Shown here piece by piece: positions 16,362-24,085 of a DNA stretch of 64,000 nucleotides. Positions within the stretch are counted from its first letter, which is position 1. Each line of letters starts with the position of its first letter. This DNA comes from Dongia_B soli (GTDB lineage: Bacteria; Pseudomonadota; Alphaproteobacteria; Dongiales; Dongiaceae), in the NCBI RefSeq assembly GCF_034044715.1, contig NZ_JAXCLW010000006.1, forward strand, positions 169,361-233,360. The letters are read 5' to 3'. The position numbers were made by a program, and so were the translations under genes. The notes beneath the pieces are model-generated. The model did no database searches. It had not been told where the DNA came from and was given only the letters and a program-made list of their open reading frames with translations.

Positions 16362-16853
16362 ATGTTGGGGATCTGCAGTTGGCGGCGACTTGCCTTGGTT
16401 AGCGTGATCGCTCTTTCTTATGCTTGCGGTAATGTATTGGCCTTTGCATTGGTCGATGCCTGGGGCGAGGCGGTTCGCTCGATAGCGGATATCGGCCGTA
16501 TTCTTTTGGAAGCATCCTCTGGCATAGCGCCACTGTTTTTCCTCTCCTTCGTGGCAGCGACCGTTCTTGGATTATTGATCCTGCCCTGGCGATTGATGGG
16601 CGCCGCCTTCTGGTCCGTCCTCATTATTGCGGCTGTTGCCGGTTCTGCCGCGGCGAGTTTTGCCGGTTATCTCGCGATTTCGCATAATCCTCAGGAAATC
16701 TATCTTGACACGCGAAATGATGGATTGAACATCCCTAACCTGTTCCCGATCGTCTATAGCTGGTTCTGTGCCTTTTTCTTTCCCACGGCGATCTTCGGCT
16801 TGATGGTGCTATTGTCCTGCAGCGGCATTGACGATACGCCACCAAGCGAATGA
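16362..16853 (+). CDS. Four-helix integral membrane protein, candidate immunity protein
   Basis: A 163-residue protein (an in-frame GTG at 16350 would add four residues). Hydrophobic segments are LALVSVIALSYACGNVLAFA, IAPLFFLSFVAATVLGLLIL, FWSVLIIAAVAGSAAASFAG and a C-terminal FFFPTAIFGLMVLLSC. No family recognised. It occupies the same relative place (directly after a wall-cutting domain gene) as the proteins at 11677 and 14287. Protection against the transglycosylase is one possibility; a holin-like role is another, given the lysis genes downstream. Confidence 0.5.
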   Translation: MLGICSWRRLALVSVIALSYACGNVLAFALVDAWGEAVRSIADIGRILLEASSGIAPLFFLSFVAATVLGLLILPWRLMGAAFWSVLIIAAVAGSAAASFAGYLAISHNPQEIYLDTRNDGLNIPNLFPIVYSWFCAFFFPTAIFGLMVLLSCSGIDDTPPSE

Positions 16854-17157
16854 GCTTGGATATATCGATCAGTGTGCCTCCGCCGAGGAAGTGGCGATCG
16901 GCCGAGACCTGACGCTGGACGAGCACTAGCAACTCCTCGTCAAGAAGACCGTCGAAGCGGGGGTTGTGCATCTCGCCTCTGAAGCCTTGCCCGCGTCGGG
17001 CAAGGATGAAGCTGCGCGAATGACAATGCCGTCCCCGCCAAGGACGATACGGCAGAGGATGCTCGGCGCGCAGACAGCCTCCGTTGGCGATGGAAACACC
17101 GATAGTGACGACGGCGAATTCGACGCCGACCTCACCATACTAACGGCGGGGCGAGGT
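16854..17157. other. Gap with strong hairpin, no gene seen
   Basis: About 300 bases without a credible gene. It contains a perfect 9-base-pair hairpin at 16985-17005 (ccttgcccg/cgggcaagg, loop cgt) without a T-run on either strand, typical of a chromosomal palindromic element. The first 70 bases read as an interrupted frame (DQCASAEEVAIGRDLTLDE then a stop), possibly a phage gene remnant. Confidence 0.4.
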
Positions 17158-17700
17158 TCACCCTTCCACGTCAATGAATTCCGGCGGCACGGCATCCGTC
17201 AGCCAGACGCCGTTTTCGGCCTGGTAGAATTTTAGGCCGCGCTCGTGCATGCAGGCGGTGTCGATCTTGAGCACCACCGGTGTGCCGTAGCGCTGGCCGA
17301 CGGCGGTGGCGGTTTGCGGATCGGCGGAGAGATGCACGTGGTGGCGCGATTTGGCGATCAGCCCTTGAGCGCGGAGCGAATCCAGGAAGCGCGTCGCGGT
17401 GCCGTGATAGAGGAGGGCCGGCGGCACCTTTTCTTCATAGGTGAGCGAGACCGTCTTCGTCGAATGGCCCTGCACTGCGTGGATGCGCCTGCCGTCCGGT
17501 GAAAGGGCGAAGCGTTTCTTGTCGCTGGTCTCCACCACTTTCTCGATGAGGGCGCGGTCGAGTTTGCGGCCCGCTTTGGTGGCGCCGGCGATCAGGGCGT
17601 CGATCTGCGCCCAGCCTTCGCTGTCGAGGGTGAGGCCGATGCTTTGCGGCTGATGCCGCAGGACGTAGCTGAGGAATTTACTGGTTTCGGTGATCTTCAT
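17158..17700 (-). CDS. kptA: RNA 2'-phosphotransferase (KptA/Tpt1 family)
   Basis: A 180-residue protein. Diagnostic parts are KFLSYVLRHQPQSIGL at the N-terminus, LLYHGTATRFLDSLRAQGL and the RHHVHLSADPQTA block, which carry the Arg-His-Arg-type NAD-binding and catalytic residues of Tpt1. The enzyme moves a 2'-phosphate from an RNA splice or repair junction to NAD, giving ADP-ribose 1'',2''-cyclic phosphate. It is the only minus-strand gene inside the late region and sits between the effector-like locus and the lysis cassette, so it looks like independently expressed cargo. Length is normal for bacterial KptA. Confidence 0.92.
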   Translation of the reverse strand: MKITETSKFLSYVLRHQPQSIGLTLDSEGWAQIDALIAGATKAGRKLDRALIEKVVETSDKKRFALSPDGRRIHAVQGHSTKTVSLTYEEKVPPALLYHGTATRFLDSLRAQGLIAKSRHHVHLSADPQTATAVGQRYGTPVVLKIDTACMHERGLKFYQAENGVWLTDAVPPEFIDVEG

Positions 17701-17870
17701 TTTCTTGTCGTTATTTTCTGTTGTTCGTCATGTTCTCATGCGGCGGTCATTATCGACAGAAGGCGGACCGACGGCAACCGAGATTTGCAACCTATAGGCG
17801 AAACGGCTTCTAATGCCAAGCATTCCCGGGTCGCGCGGAATTCTTCAGAGCGCAGCCGCTGGAAGTTATG

Positions 17871-17904
17871 TTGATTATAAAACAACGATCCTGTTATAAT
17901 TGTC
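17871..17904 (+). promoter_or_regulatory. Predicted promoter for the lysis cassette
   Basis: TTGATT (17871-17876) and TATAAT (17895-17900) are 18 bases apart, and the -10 box has the TG extension (TGTTATAAT). It points toward the lysis genes starting at 18026. The 12-mer gttataattgtc (17893-17904) recurs exactly at 25876 before the tail fibre gene, suggesting a shared control element. Confidence 0.5.
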
Positions 17905-18025
17905 AATATGCCAATATTCAAGCGCAATCATAGGGCAGGCCGGGATGGCCCAGGATCGCGCCAGGGATCACGCCGGGACGCGGCCCGGATTTGTGCTCCG
18001 GGATCGTGACAGAAAGGAAGCGGAT

Positions 18026-18424
18026 ATGGCCGATTTCGCGCGCAAGGCAGAGCAGGCGGCGGACAATGCCTGGGTCAAACTGGCGGCGCGGATCTCGCTG
18101 CCGGTCCTGGCTTTCCTCGGCATGCAGGCCTGGGGCGATCTGCGCGACCAGGGACGCTCGATCAACCAGGTGCTGCTGAACCAGGCGGTCACCGATGCCA
18201 AGCTGGAAGACGCTTTGCGGCGCATCAACCGACTGGAGGAAACGCAGACGCGCAAGGCGGCACTCGGCCTTGATCCGCTGGGCCGCGATCTCCTGCGTTC
18301 TGATCACCTGGGCTTCGATCTCCGCATCGTCGAGCCTCATCCCGACCCGGGCAATCGGTTCGTCGACCGTACCGCGATCGGCAATACGACGATCCTCTCC
18401 ACCGCTGAAAGGAGGAAGCAATGA
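18026..18424 (+). CDS. Small membrane protein at the start of the lysis cassette
   Basis: A 132-residue protein starting at the ATG behind agaaaggaagcggat; in-frame codons further upstream lack a ribosome site. One hydrophobic segment (AARISLPVLAFLGMQAW, residues ~20-37) is followed by a coiled-coil-like stretch (NQAVTDAKLEDALRRINRLE) and a soluble tail. It overlaps the endolysin start by four bases (ATGA). A holin or holin-associated role is possible from position, but only one membrane helix is seen. No family name assigned. Confidence 0.6.
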   Translation: MADFARKAEQAADNAWVKLAARISLPVLAFLGMQAWGDLRDQGRSINQVLLNQAVTDAKLEDALRRINRLEETQTRKAALGLDPLGRDLLRSDHLGFDLRIVEPHPDPGNRFVDRTAIGNTTILSTAERRKQ

Positions 18425-19266
18425 GCATATCCGTGATATCGCCCACTGGGCTTGCCGCTGCTGGAACCGCATCCGTTGGAACCGCACCCACTGGAAGCAC
18501 GCCGACCACGCCGATTGGAATCGTGCCGGCGGGGCTGGCGATCATCGAGGAATATGAGGGATGCCGCCTCACGGCCTATCTGTGCCCGGCTGGCATTCCC
18601 ACCATCGGCTATGGCCATACCGGCCCCGATCTCACGATCGAGGATGTCGGCCGCCGCACCATCACGATGGCGGCGGCGGAGGCTTTGCTGGAAAGCGATC
18701 TGCGCCGGGTGGGCGATCAGGTGGCCGGCGCCTGCCGCGTCTCGGCCAATGCCAATCAGCATGCCGCCATGGTGTCGCTGGCCTTCAATATCGGCATCGG
18801 CAATTTCCGCAAATCGACCGTGCTGCGGGCCCATAATCGCGGCGATACCGAGGCGGCGGGGCGCGCCTTCAACCTCTGGACCAAGGCCACGGTGCGGGAA
18901 CGCGAGACGGAACGGGGGCGCAAGGTGGAGCTGCCAGGCCTGGTGTCGCGCCGGGCGCGGGAGGCGGCACTTTATCTCACTGTGGTCCGGCCGGAAGACC
19001 GCACGGCGATGCCGCGCGGCTTCATCGAGGAACCGCCGATACGCGCCACGCCCGGCATTGCCGGCAGCGGTGTGGCAGCCGGGGCGGGCGGTCTGGCGGC
19101 CACGGCGGAGATCGTCCGGCAGGTCGGCGATATCGGCTATGCGGCCAGCCCAATCGCCGATCTCGTCTTGCGCTTCGGCCCCATCGTTTTGGCCGTCATC
19201 GGGGCGGTGGTGATCGGCTGGATCGTCTATCGCCAGATCCGGCTGCGGCAGGAGGGCTGGCGGTGA
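18421..19266 (+). CDS. Endolysin, GH24 lysozyme with C-terminal membrane helix
   Basis: A 281-residue protein. Residues ~37-180 are a phage-type lysozyme (muramidase) with the active site series E46, C55, T61 (EGCRLTAYLCPAGIPTIGYG), the E-8-C-5-T variant of the usual E-8-D-5-T. Residues 1-36 are a Thr/Pro/Gly-rich leader without a normal signal peptide. A hydrophobic helix at ~246-266 (FGPIVLAVIGAVVIGWIVY) near the C-terminus is unusual and should anchor the enzyme in the membrane. It is coupled to the genes on both sides by overlapping stop and start codons. Confidence 0.88.
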   Translation: MSISVISPTGLAAAGTASVGTAPTGSTPTTPIGIVPAGLAIIEEYEGCRLTAYLCPAGIPTIGYGHTGPDLTIEDVGRRTITMAAAEALLESDLRRVGDQVAGACRVSANANQHAAMVSLAFNIGIGNFRKSTVLRAHNRGDTEAAGRAFNLWTKATVRERETERGRKVELPGLVSRRAREAALYLTVVRPEDRTAMPRGFIEEPPIRATPGIAGSGVAAGAGGLAATAEIVRQVGDIGYAASPIADLVLRFGPIVLAVIGAVVIGWIVYRQIRLRQEGWR

Positions 19267-19736
19267 TGGGCGCGCTCGGGCTCTGGCTGCTGCGCAACTG
19301 GAAACTGGTGCTCGGGGTCGTGGGGGTGGTCGGGCTTCTCGGCCTGTTCGGTGTCATGCGCCTGGAGCTCGCCGCCGCGCGCCTGAAGGCCGATCAGGCG
19401 GCGACCAAGACCACGCAGCAGACCTTGCGCGCCGAAGCGGCGGAGGCGGAGGTCATGCGGCAGAAGGGCTTCGTCAGCGAACTCGGGGCCGTCAACCAGC
19501 GCAATGCGGCCCTGATGGCGGATTACCAGAAACGGCTGGCGATGCAGCAGGAAGCCGCCGACAAGGCGACGCAGAGCCTTGCCAATCTGAAACGCTCTTA
19601 TGCGGTTGCGATCGAGGAGATCCGGAATGCGAAACAGCAAGCAGTGCCTCTGTCAGCTTCTGCCCGTTCTGGCCTTGCTCGGCTGTGGTGCCTGCAGCAG
19701 CGGCAAGGCGATTTCGACGCCTGCCCCGGTGATTGA
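19266..19736 (+). CDS. Rz-like inner-membrane spanin
   Basis: A 156-residue protein. The ATG at 19266 shares its A with the endolysin stop (TGATG); GTG 19263 is an alternative, with aggaggg upstream of both. The N-terminal helix (WKLVLGVVGVVGLLGLFGVM) anchors it in the inner membrane; the rest is a long periplasmic coiled coil rich in Ala, Gln and Lys. With the lipoprotein encoded within its 3' part it should form the spanin pair that fuses inner and outer membranes at the last step of lysis. Confidence 0.8.
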   Translation: MGALGLWLLRNWKLVLGVVGVVGLLGLFGVMRLELAAARLKADQAATKTTQQTLRAEAAEAEVMRQKGFVSELGAVNQRNAALMADYQKRLAMQQEAADKATQSLANLKRSYAVAIEEIRNAKQQAVPLSASARSGLARLWCLQQRQGDFDACPGD

Positions 19737-19935
19737 ATACAAGCTGGTCGAGCCGCCGATCGATCGCAGCCTGCTCAACTGCAGCGACGGGCCGGACTGG
19801 CCGGCGAAGGATCTTGCCTCGGATCTCGATCTCTTGGCGCTCACCTATGGCTATCAGGCGGCCTGGCTGGACTGCAAGGCGAAGCTGGAGGCCATCCGTG
19901 CCCTCGATACCCGGCAACTGGCGGAGCGTCGCTGA
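19627..19935 (+). CDS. Rz1-like outer-membrane spanin lipoprotein, embedded in Rz
   Basis: A 102-residue protein whose start lies inside the Rz gene in the +1 frame; 110 bases are shared. The signal peptide ends in the lipobox LLGC (Cys20), giving an outer-membrane lipoprotein. The mature part is short with a Pro-containing segment (PAPVIEYKLVEPPIDRSLL). The overlapping arrangement is the hallmark of Rz/Rz1 spanins. It is the last gene of the phage late block on the left side. Confidence 0.82.
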   Translation: MRNSKQCLCQLLPVLALLGCGACSSGKAISTPAPVIEYKLVEPPIDRSLLNCSDGPDWPAKDLASDLDLLALTYGYQAAWLDCKAKLEAIRALDTRQLAERR

Positions 19936-20015
19936 TACACCGGTCGATCAGCCGCAGCACGGCCGGCGACGGCGCGGCGAGCTGTCGGATGAGACGGTGG
20001 GCGAGCAAGTCGGGT

Positions 20016-20143
20016 GATCCTCGGATCAAGTCCGAGCGCTAACCGGTGGTGGCGACATGGCGCGAAATCGATCGCCGATGATCATCGCACGATCATTGCA
20101 TCAGCAAGCTTGTCACCCTCGGACTTGATTGGAGGGTCCATCG
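20016..20143. repeat. BIME-like pair of palindromic repeats, locus 3
   Basis: A short copy at 20016-20036 (gatcctcggatcaagtccga) and an inverted copy at 20109-20143 (gtcaccctcggacttgattg and onward) lie about 70 bases apart, just after the Rz1 gene. The rest of the 250-base gap between Rz1 and the next gene shows no coding sequence. The position may mark the junction between phage late genes and the bacterial block. Confidence 0.72.
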
Positions 20144-20186
20144 GCGCGGCTGAAGATCATGACCGTTCGCAACGGACGACAATACC

Positions 20187-20615
20187 CTACCAGCTCAGGA
20201 ACAAGCCAACCTCGCCGGGAAAGCCGCCGGGATAATCCAGCACCCGGGCGGTGAGGCGGTAGCCCATGGGATGGAGTTTCTCCTGGTAATAGTCATAGGC
20301 AATCTTGGCGAAACCCTCCAGCGAGACAGGCCAATCCGGTTCGAGGTTGTTGATGCGGCGGCCGCCGTCATTACAATAGCTGGCCGGGAAGGAGACGGCC
20401 ATCAATTCGCGGAAGCCGTCCTCGGCGGCGCGGCGGATCGCCTTGTTCACCCGTTCATCGACATCGGGTCGCAGATCGCGATGCATGAAGGCATCGCGCA
20501 AGGACTTCTTCTCATCCTCGACCACGCGTTTGAGGTCGAGCGCTTTCTGCATCTTGGCCGTTTCGGCGTCATTGGCGATCTTCGACAGGTCTTCAGGACG
20601 TAACAGGCTGCTCAT
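20187..20615 (-). CDS. Hypothetical protein
   Basis: A 142-residue soluble protein with a strong ribosome site (gggaggatcgt before the ATG). The N-terminal half is highly charged and helical (AKMQKALDLKRVVEDEKKSL), and the C-terminal half contains EGFAKIAYDYYQEKLHPMGY and RVLDYPGGFPGEVGLFLSW. No domain recognised. It lies downstream of, and in the same direction as, the PPK2 gene, 75 bases away, so the two could be co-transcribed. Codon use is like the host genes. Confidence 0.6.
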   Translation of the reverse strand: MSSLLRPEDLSKIANDAETAKMQKALDLKRVVEDEKKSLRDAFMHRDLRPDVDERVNKAIRRAAEDGFRELMAVSFPASYCNDGGRRINNLEPDWPVSLEGFAKIAYDYYQEKLHPMGYRLTARVLDYPGGFPGEVGLFLSW

Positions 20616-20625
20616 ACGATCCTCC

Positions 20626-20664
20626 CGTTTATCTGATGACCGGCAGTTTATCTGATCACCGCCG
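20626..20664. repeat. Short tandem repeat between two minus-strand genes
   Basis: The unit gtttatctgatgaccggca is followed at once by gtttatctgatcaccgccg, and tctgatcac occurs a third time shortly after. It is between the PPK2 stop and the start of the hypothetical gene. It may be a protein binding site; nothing else is known. Confidence 0.4.
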
Positions 20665-20690
20665 GTCTGATCACTGTCCGTGCAATGACT

Positions 20691-21656
20691 TCATTCTTCC
20701 AGCAAAGTGGTGCGGGCCGCGGCCAGTTCCTTCTTCTGCGCCTCGCTGACCTTGGGATAGTCGAGATCGAGCGAATCCAGGGCATCGATGATGGCGGCGG
20801 CGACCACCACGCGGGTGAACCATTTATTGTCGGCGGGAACGACATACCAGGGCGCGTGCTTGCTGGCGGTGGCCTCGATCATCTCTTCATAGGCTTTGGC
20901 ATAGTCCTTCCAATAGCTGCGCTCCGATGCGTCGGCCGCGGAGAATTTCCAGTTCTTCTCGGGATTCTCCAGGCGCTCCAGAAAACGCTTCTTCTGTTCG
21001 TCCCTTGAGACGTTCAAATAGAACTTGATTACTTTGAAGCCGTTGCGGGTCAAATAACGTTCGAAATTGCCGATATCCTCAAAGCGCTCCTGCCAGATAT
21101 CCTTCGTCACCAGCGAGGGCGGCAGGTTCTGGCGGCGCAGATAGTCAGGATGCACCCGCACCGCCAGCACTTCCTCGTAATAGGAGCGATTGAAGATGCC
21201 AATCCGGCCGCGTTCCGGCAGATTGTGCGCACAACGCCACATGAAATCGTGATCCAGCTCCTCGGACGACGGCGATTTGAAGGAGAAGACCTGGCAGCCC
21301 TGGGGATTGACGCCGGACATCACATGCTTGATGGCGCCATCCTTGCCGGCCGCGTCCATCGCCTGGAAGATCAGCAAGAGGCCCCACTGATTCTGGGCAT
21401 AGAGTTTGTCCTGCAATTCGGCGAGCGCCTGGGTGCCAAGAGCAAGGGCATCCTTTGCCCGCTGCCTATCCGCTTCCTTGAAATTCGCGATGTCGTCGGG
21501 ATCGCAATCCTTCAGGCGGAACTTGCGTCCGTCGGTAATGCGATAGGGAGCAGCAAAAGACCGGCTGGCCTCGACAATCCGCTTCATATCCATTGGCATC
21601 CTCGCCAGGTCGGATGGGGTGCATTCGGACTGTGGTTGGTTTCGACTGTTAGACAA
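20691..21656 (-). CDS. ppk2: Polyphosphate kinase 2 family protein
   Basis: A 321-residue protein; internal Met codons at MPMDMKR could be the true start, shortening it by about 20 residues. The Walker A segment FQAMDAAGKDGAIKH and the FNRSYYEEVLAVRVHP segment are characteristic of PPK2 (polyphosphate:nucleotide phosphotransferase), which phosphorylates nucleoside mono- or diphosphates with polyphosphate. The downstream WKFSAADASERSYWKDY and APWYVVPADNKWFTR segments also fit. A single PPK2 domain of normal length. Substrate preference (AMP or ADP) cannot be told from this reading. Confidence 0.92.
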   Translation of the reverse strand: MSNSRNQPQSECTPSDLARMPMDMKRIVEASRSFAAPYRITDGRKFRLKDCDPDDIANFKEADRQRAKDALALGTQALAELQDKLYAQNQWGLLLIFQAMDAAGKDGAIKHVMSGVNPQGCQVFSFKSPSSEELDHDFMWRCAHNLPERGRIGIFNRSYYEEVLAVRVHPDYLRRQNLPPSLVTKDIWQERFEDIGNFERYLTRNGFKVIKFYLNVSRDEQKKRFLERLENPEKNWKFSAADASERSYWKDYAKAYEEMIEATASKHAPWYVVPADNKWFTRVVVAAAIIDALDSLDLDYPKVSEAQKKELAAARTTLLEE

Positions 21657-21848
21657 TCACGCAAAGCCGCCCGCTGCAAGCGCGCGGATGCTGCAGGGGG
21701 AGAGCCGCGGCGTCTCCGGAGGCCAAGGGCGCGAGGCGGCGGTTGCAGCCCCAGAGCCAGCATGCAATAGGGGACGGGAAGGCGGCCAGCTAGGCGGAAG
21801 CTGCTGGTTGGTCTGTTGAGATATCCGTCTGGAACGTCAATATTAACG

Positions 21849-21886
21849 TTTAAAACATGAGTTCTGAGGTCTATAGTATGATCATA
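21849..21886 (+). promoter_or_regulatory. Promoter and palindromic operator of the XRE regulator
   Basis: TTTAAA (21849-21854) and TATAGT (21872-21877) are 17 bases apart. A perfect palindrome TATGATCATA (21877-21886) covers the expected transcription start, and an AACGT/ACGTT inverted repeat stands just upstream of the -35 box. This is the layout expected of an autoregulated HTH regulator. Confidence 0.5.
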
Positions 21887-21912
21887 GATCAAACAGTTTC
21901 GGTCCAAAGGCG

Positions 21913-22179
21913 ATGATCACGGCAGCGCAAATGCGGGCCGCGCGGGCCCTGCTCGGTATCGATCAGCGGCAATTGGCCGAAATGTCGGGTGTTTCCTTGC
22001 CCACCATTCAACGCATGGAAGCCAGCGAAGGCACTGTGCGTGGGGTGGTGGATACCTTGATCAAGGTGGTGGAAGCCCTCGACCGCGCCGGGATCGAGCT
22101 GATCGGCGAAAACGCCATCAGCGCCGGCGGCGGCCGCGGCGTTCGCCTGAGGCAGGGCAAGGCGCCCCAGGACACTTAG
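21913..22179 (+). CDS. XRE-family helix-turn-helix regulator
   Basis: An 88-residue protein. AAQMRAARALLGIDQRQLAE followed by MSGVSLPTIQRMEASEG is a textbook Cro/CI-type helix-turn-helix with the recognition helix around VSLPTIQRME. The short C-terminus (VVEALDRAGIELIGENA) is common in chromosomal single-domain XRE proteins of alphaproteobacteria. It stands alone with its own promoter and a palindrome at the start site, 41 bases before the SulP transporter gene, which it may control. It could equally be a prophage regulator. Confidence 0.82.
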   Translation: MITAAQMRAARALLGIDQRQLAEMSGVSLPTIQRMEASEGTVRGVVDTLIKVVEALDRAGIELIGENAISAGGGRGVRLRQGKAPQDT

Positions 22180-22220
22180 GCACGGTCCCAGCGCCAGGCT
22201 GTGGCCAATGGGGCAGCAGC

Positions 22221-23981
22221 ATGGCCAATCAGGCAGTCAAACCGCAGACAGTCGAACCGCGTTTCATCGATCTTTTCACCCCGAAGCTGATCACCGTTCT
22301 GCGTGAAGGCTATGGCCTGGCCAGCCTGCGCGCCGATGCATTGGCGGGATTGACCGTCGCCATCGTTGCCTTGCCGCTCTCCATGGCGATTGCGATCGCT
22401 TCCGGCGTCACACCGGATCGTGGCCTCTATACGGCGATCGCCGGCGGCTTCGTGGTTTCGGCACTCGGCGGCAGCCGCTTCCAGATCGGCGGTCCGGCCG
22501 GCGCCTTCATCGTCCTGGTGGCGGCGACGGTGCAGGCGCATGGCGTTGACGGCCTGATCCTCGCCACCATCCTGTCCGGATTGATCCTGCTCGCCATTGG
22601 CTTCCTGCGGCTCGGCACCTTCATCAAATACATCCCCTATCCGGTGACCGTGGGTTTCACATGCGGCATTGCCGTCATCATCTTCGCCAGCCAGATCAAG
22701 GAACTGCTCGGCCTCACGCTGGCCGGCCCGGAACCGGGGCCGCTGCTGCCGAAGCTGCAGGCTTTGGGCGCCGCGCTTCCCAGTCTCAATATCGCCGCTT
22801 GCGGTCTTGCGTTGCTGACCATCGGCATCATCGTCGCGATTCGGCGTTTCAGGCCGCATTGGCCCGTGATGGTGATCGCCGTCGCGGCGGCATCGTTCCT
22901 CGGCTGGCTGTTCGGCCTGCCGGTCGAGACGATCGGCACACGCTTCGGCGGCATTCCGCAAAACATGCCCTTGCCACATCTGCCGGAGGTTTCGCTGGCG
23001 AAGATCGAGGCGGTGCTGCCCTCGGCTCTGTCCTTCGCCTTGCTCGGCAGTATCGAAAGCCTGCTCTCTGCCGTGGTGGCGGACAGCATGAGCGGGCGGC
23101 GCCATCGCTCCAATTGCGAGCTGGTCGCCCAGGGTGCTGCCAATATCGTCTCTGGTCTCTTCGGCGGAATCTGTGTCACCGGCACCATTGCACGGACCGC
23201 CACCAATGTAAGGGCCGGCGCGCGGGGGCCGCTCTCCGGCATGCTGCATGCAGTCTTCCTGCTGGGCTTCATGCTGCTGGCAGCGCCGCTCGCTTCCTTC
23301 ATTCCACTTGCTGCCTTGGGCGGCGTGCTGGCGGTGGTTGCCTGGAACATGGCGGAGAAGCATGCCTTTGCCGTTCTGGTGCGAGCCTCGCGCGGGGATG
23401 CGGTCGTCCTGCTGGCGACGTTTCTGCTGACGGTCTTCCGCGATTTGACGGAGGGCATTTTGGTCGGCTTTGGCCTCAGCGCCTTGCTGTTTTTGCACCG
23501 GATGGCGCAGGCCGTCTCAGTGGAGCAGACATCAAACGAAGTTGCCCCGCCGATCGCTGAATTGGATGTGGCCGATCGTGTAGCGGACGTATCGCGCAAA
23601 GCCTATGACGTTGCTCTTGCCACCGATCCCGATGTCGTTGCCTATCGCATCAGCGGCGCCTTCTTCTTCGGCGCGGCGGCCGGCGTTGCCGCTGCACTGG
23701 AACGCATCGGCGAGCATCCGAAGGCCTATGTGATCGATTTCGCCGCCGTGCCGGTTCTGGATTCGACGGCCGCAGCGACGATCGACGGCTTCGTGCGCCA
23801 GGCGCAGCGGCGCGGCGCCCGGGTATATCTGACGGGCGCGCGGCCGACGGTGCGACGCATCCTGCTGCAACACGGTCTGCGGCCGCCCATCGTGCGCTTC
23901 CGCAGCGATCTCCAGGATGGGGTGGTGGCTGCTCATGACGCGCTTTCGGGAAACCGTGCCAAGGTGGCCTCCCAAGCGTAG
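22221..23981 (+). CDS. SulP family anion transporter with STAS domain
   Basis: A 586-residue membrane protein. The N-terminal two thirds carry about 10-12 hydrophobic helices with the SulP signature region (VAIVALPLSMAIAIASGVTP, YTAIAGGFVVSALGGSRFQI). The cytoplasmic C-terminus is a STAS domain (YVIDFAAVPVLDSTAAATID). SulP proteins import sulfate, bicarbonate or other anions; the substrate is not fixed by the sequence. The ATG lies within an A/G-rich context 41 bases after the XRE gene. Length and domain order are normal. Confidence 0.9.
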   Translation: MANQAVKPQTVEPRFIDLFTPKLITVLREGYGLASLRADALAGLTVAIVALPLSMAIAIASGVTPDRGLYTAIAGGFVVSALGGSRFQIGGPAGAFIVLVAATVQAHGVDGLILATILSGLILLAIGFLRLGTFIKYIPYPVTVGFTCGIAVIIFASQIKELLGLTLAGPEPGPLLPKLQALGAALPSLNIAACGLALLTIGIIVAIRRFRPHWPVMVIAVAAASFLGWLFGLPVETIGTRFGGIPQNMPLPHLPEVSLAKIEAVLPSALSFALLGSIESLLSAVVADSMSGRRHRSNCELVAQGAANIVSGLFGGICVTGTIARTATNVRAGARGPLSGMLHAVFLLGFMLLAAPLASFIPLAALGGVLAVVAWNMAEKHAFAVLVRASRGDAVVLLATFLLTVFRDLTEGILVGFGLSALLFLHRMAQAVSVEQTSNEVAPPIAELDVADRVADVSRKAYDVALATDPDVVAYRISGAFFFGAAAGVAAALERIGEHPKAYVIDFAAVPVLDSTAAATIDGFVRQAQRRGARVYLTGARPTVRRILLQHGLRPPIVRFRSDLQDGVVAAHDALSGNRAKVASQA

Positions 23982-24085
23982 AGCGGTGCGGCGCCATTTA
24001 TCGGTTTTGGCTCCGCTTGGCATCATGCGGCACACCCACTATGCTGGATATGCACGCCCCGGCGCACCGATCGAGGAGCCATGTT

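Noticed and set aside
22176..23498. Minus-strand frame opposite the SulP gene
   Set aside because: Antisense shadow; low complexity and no family.
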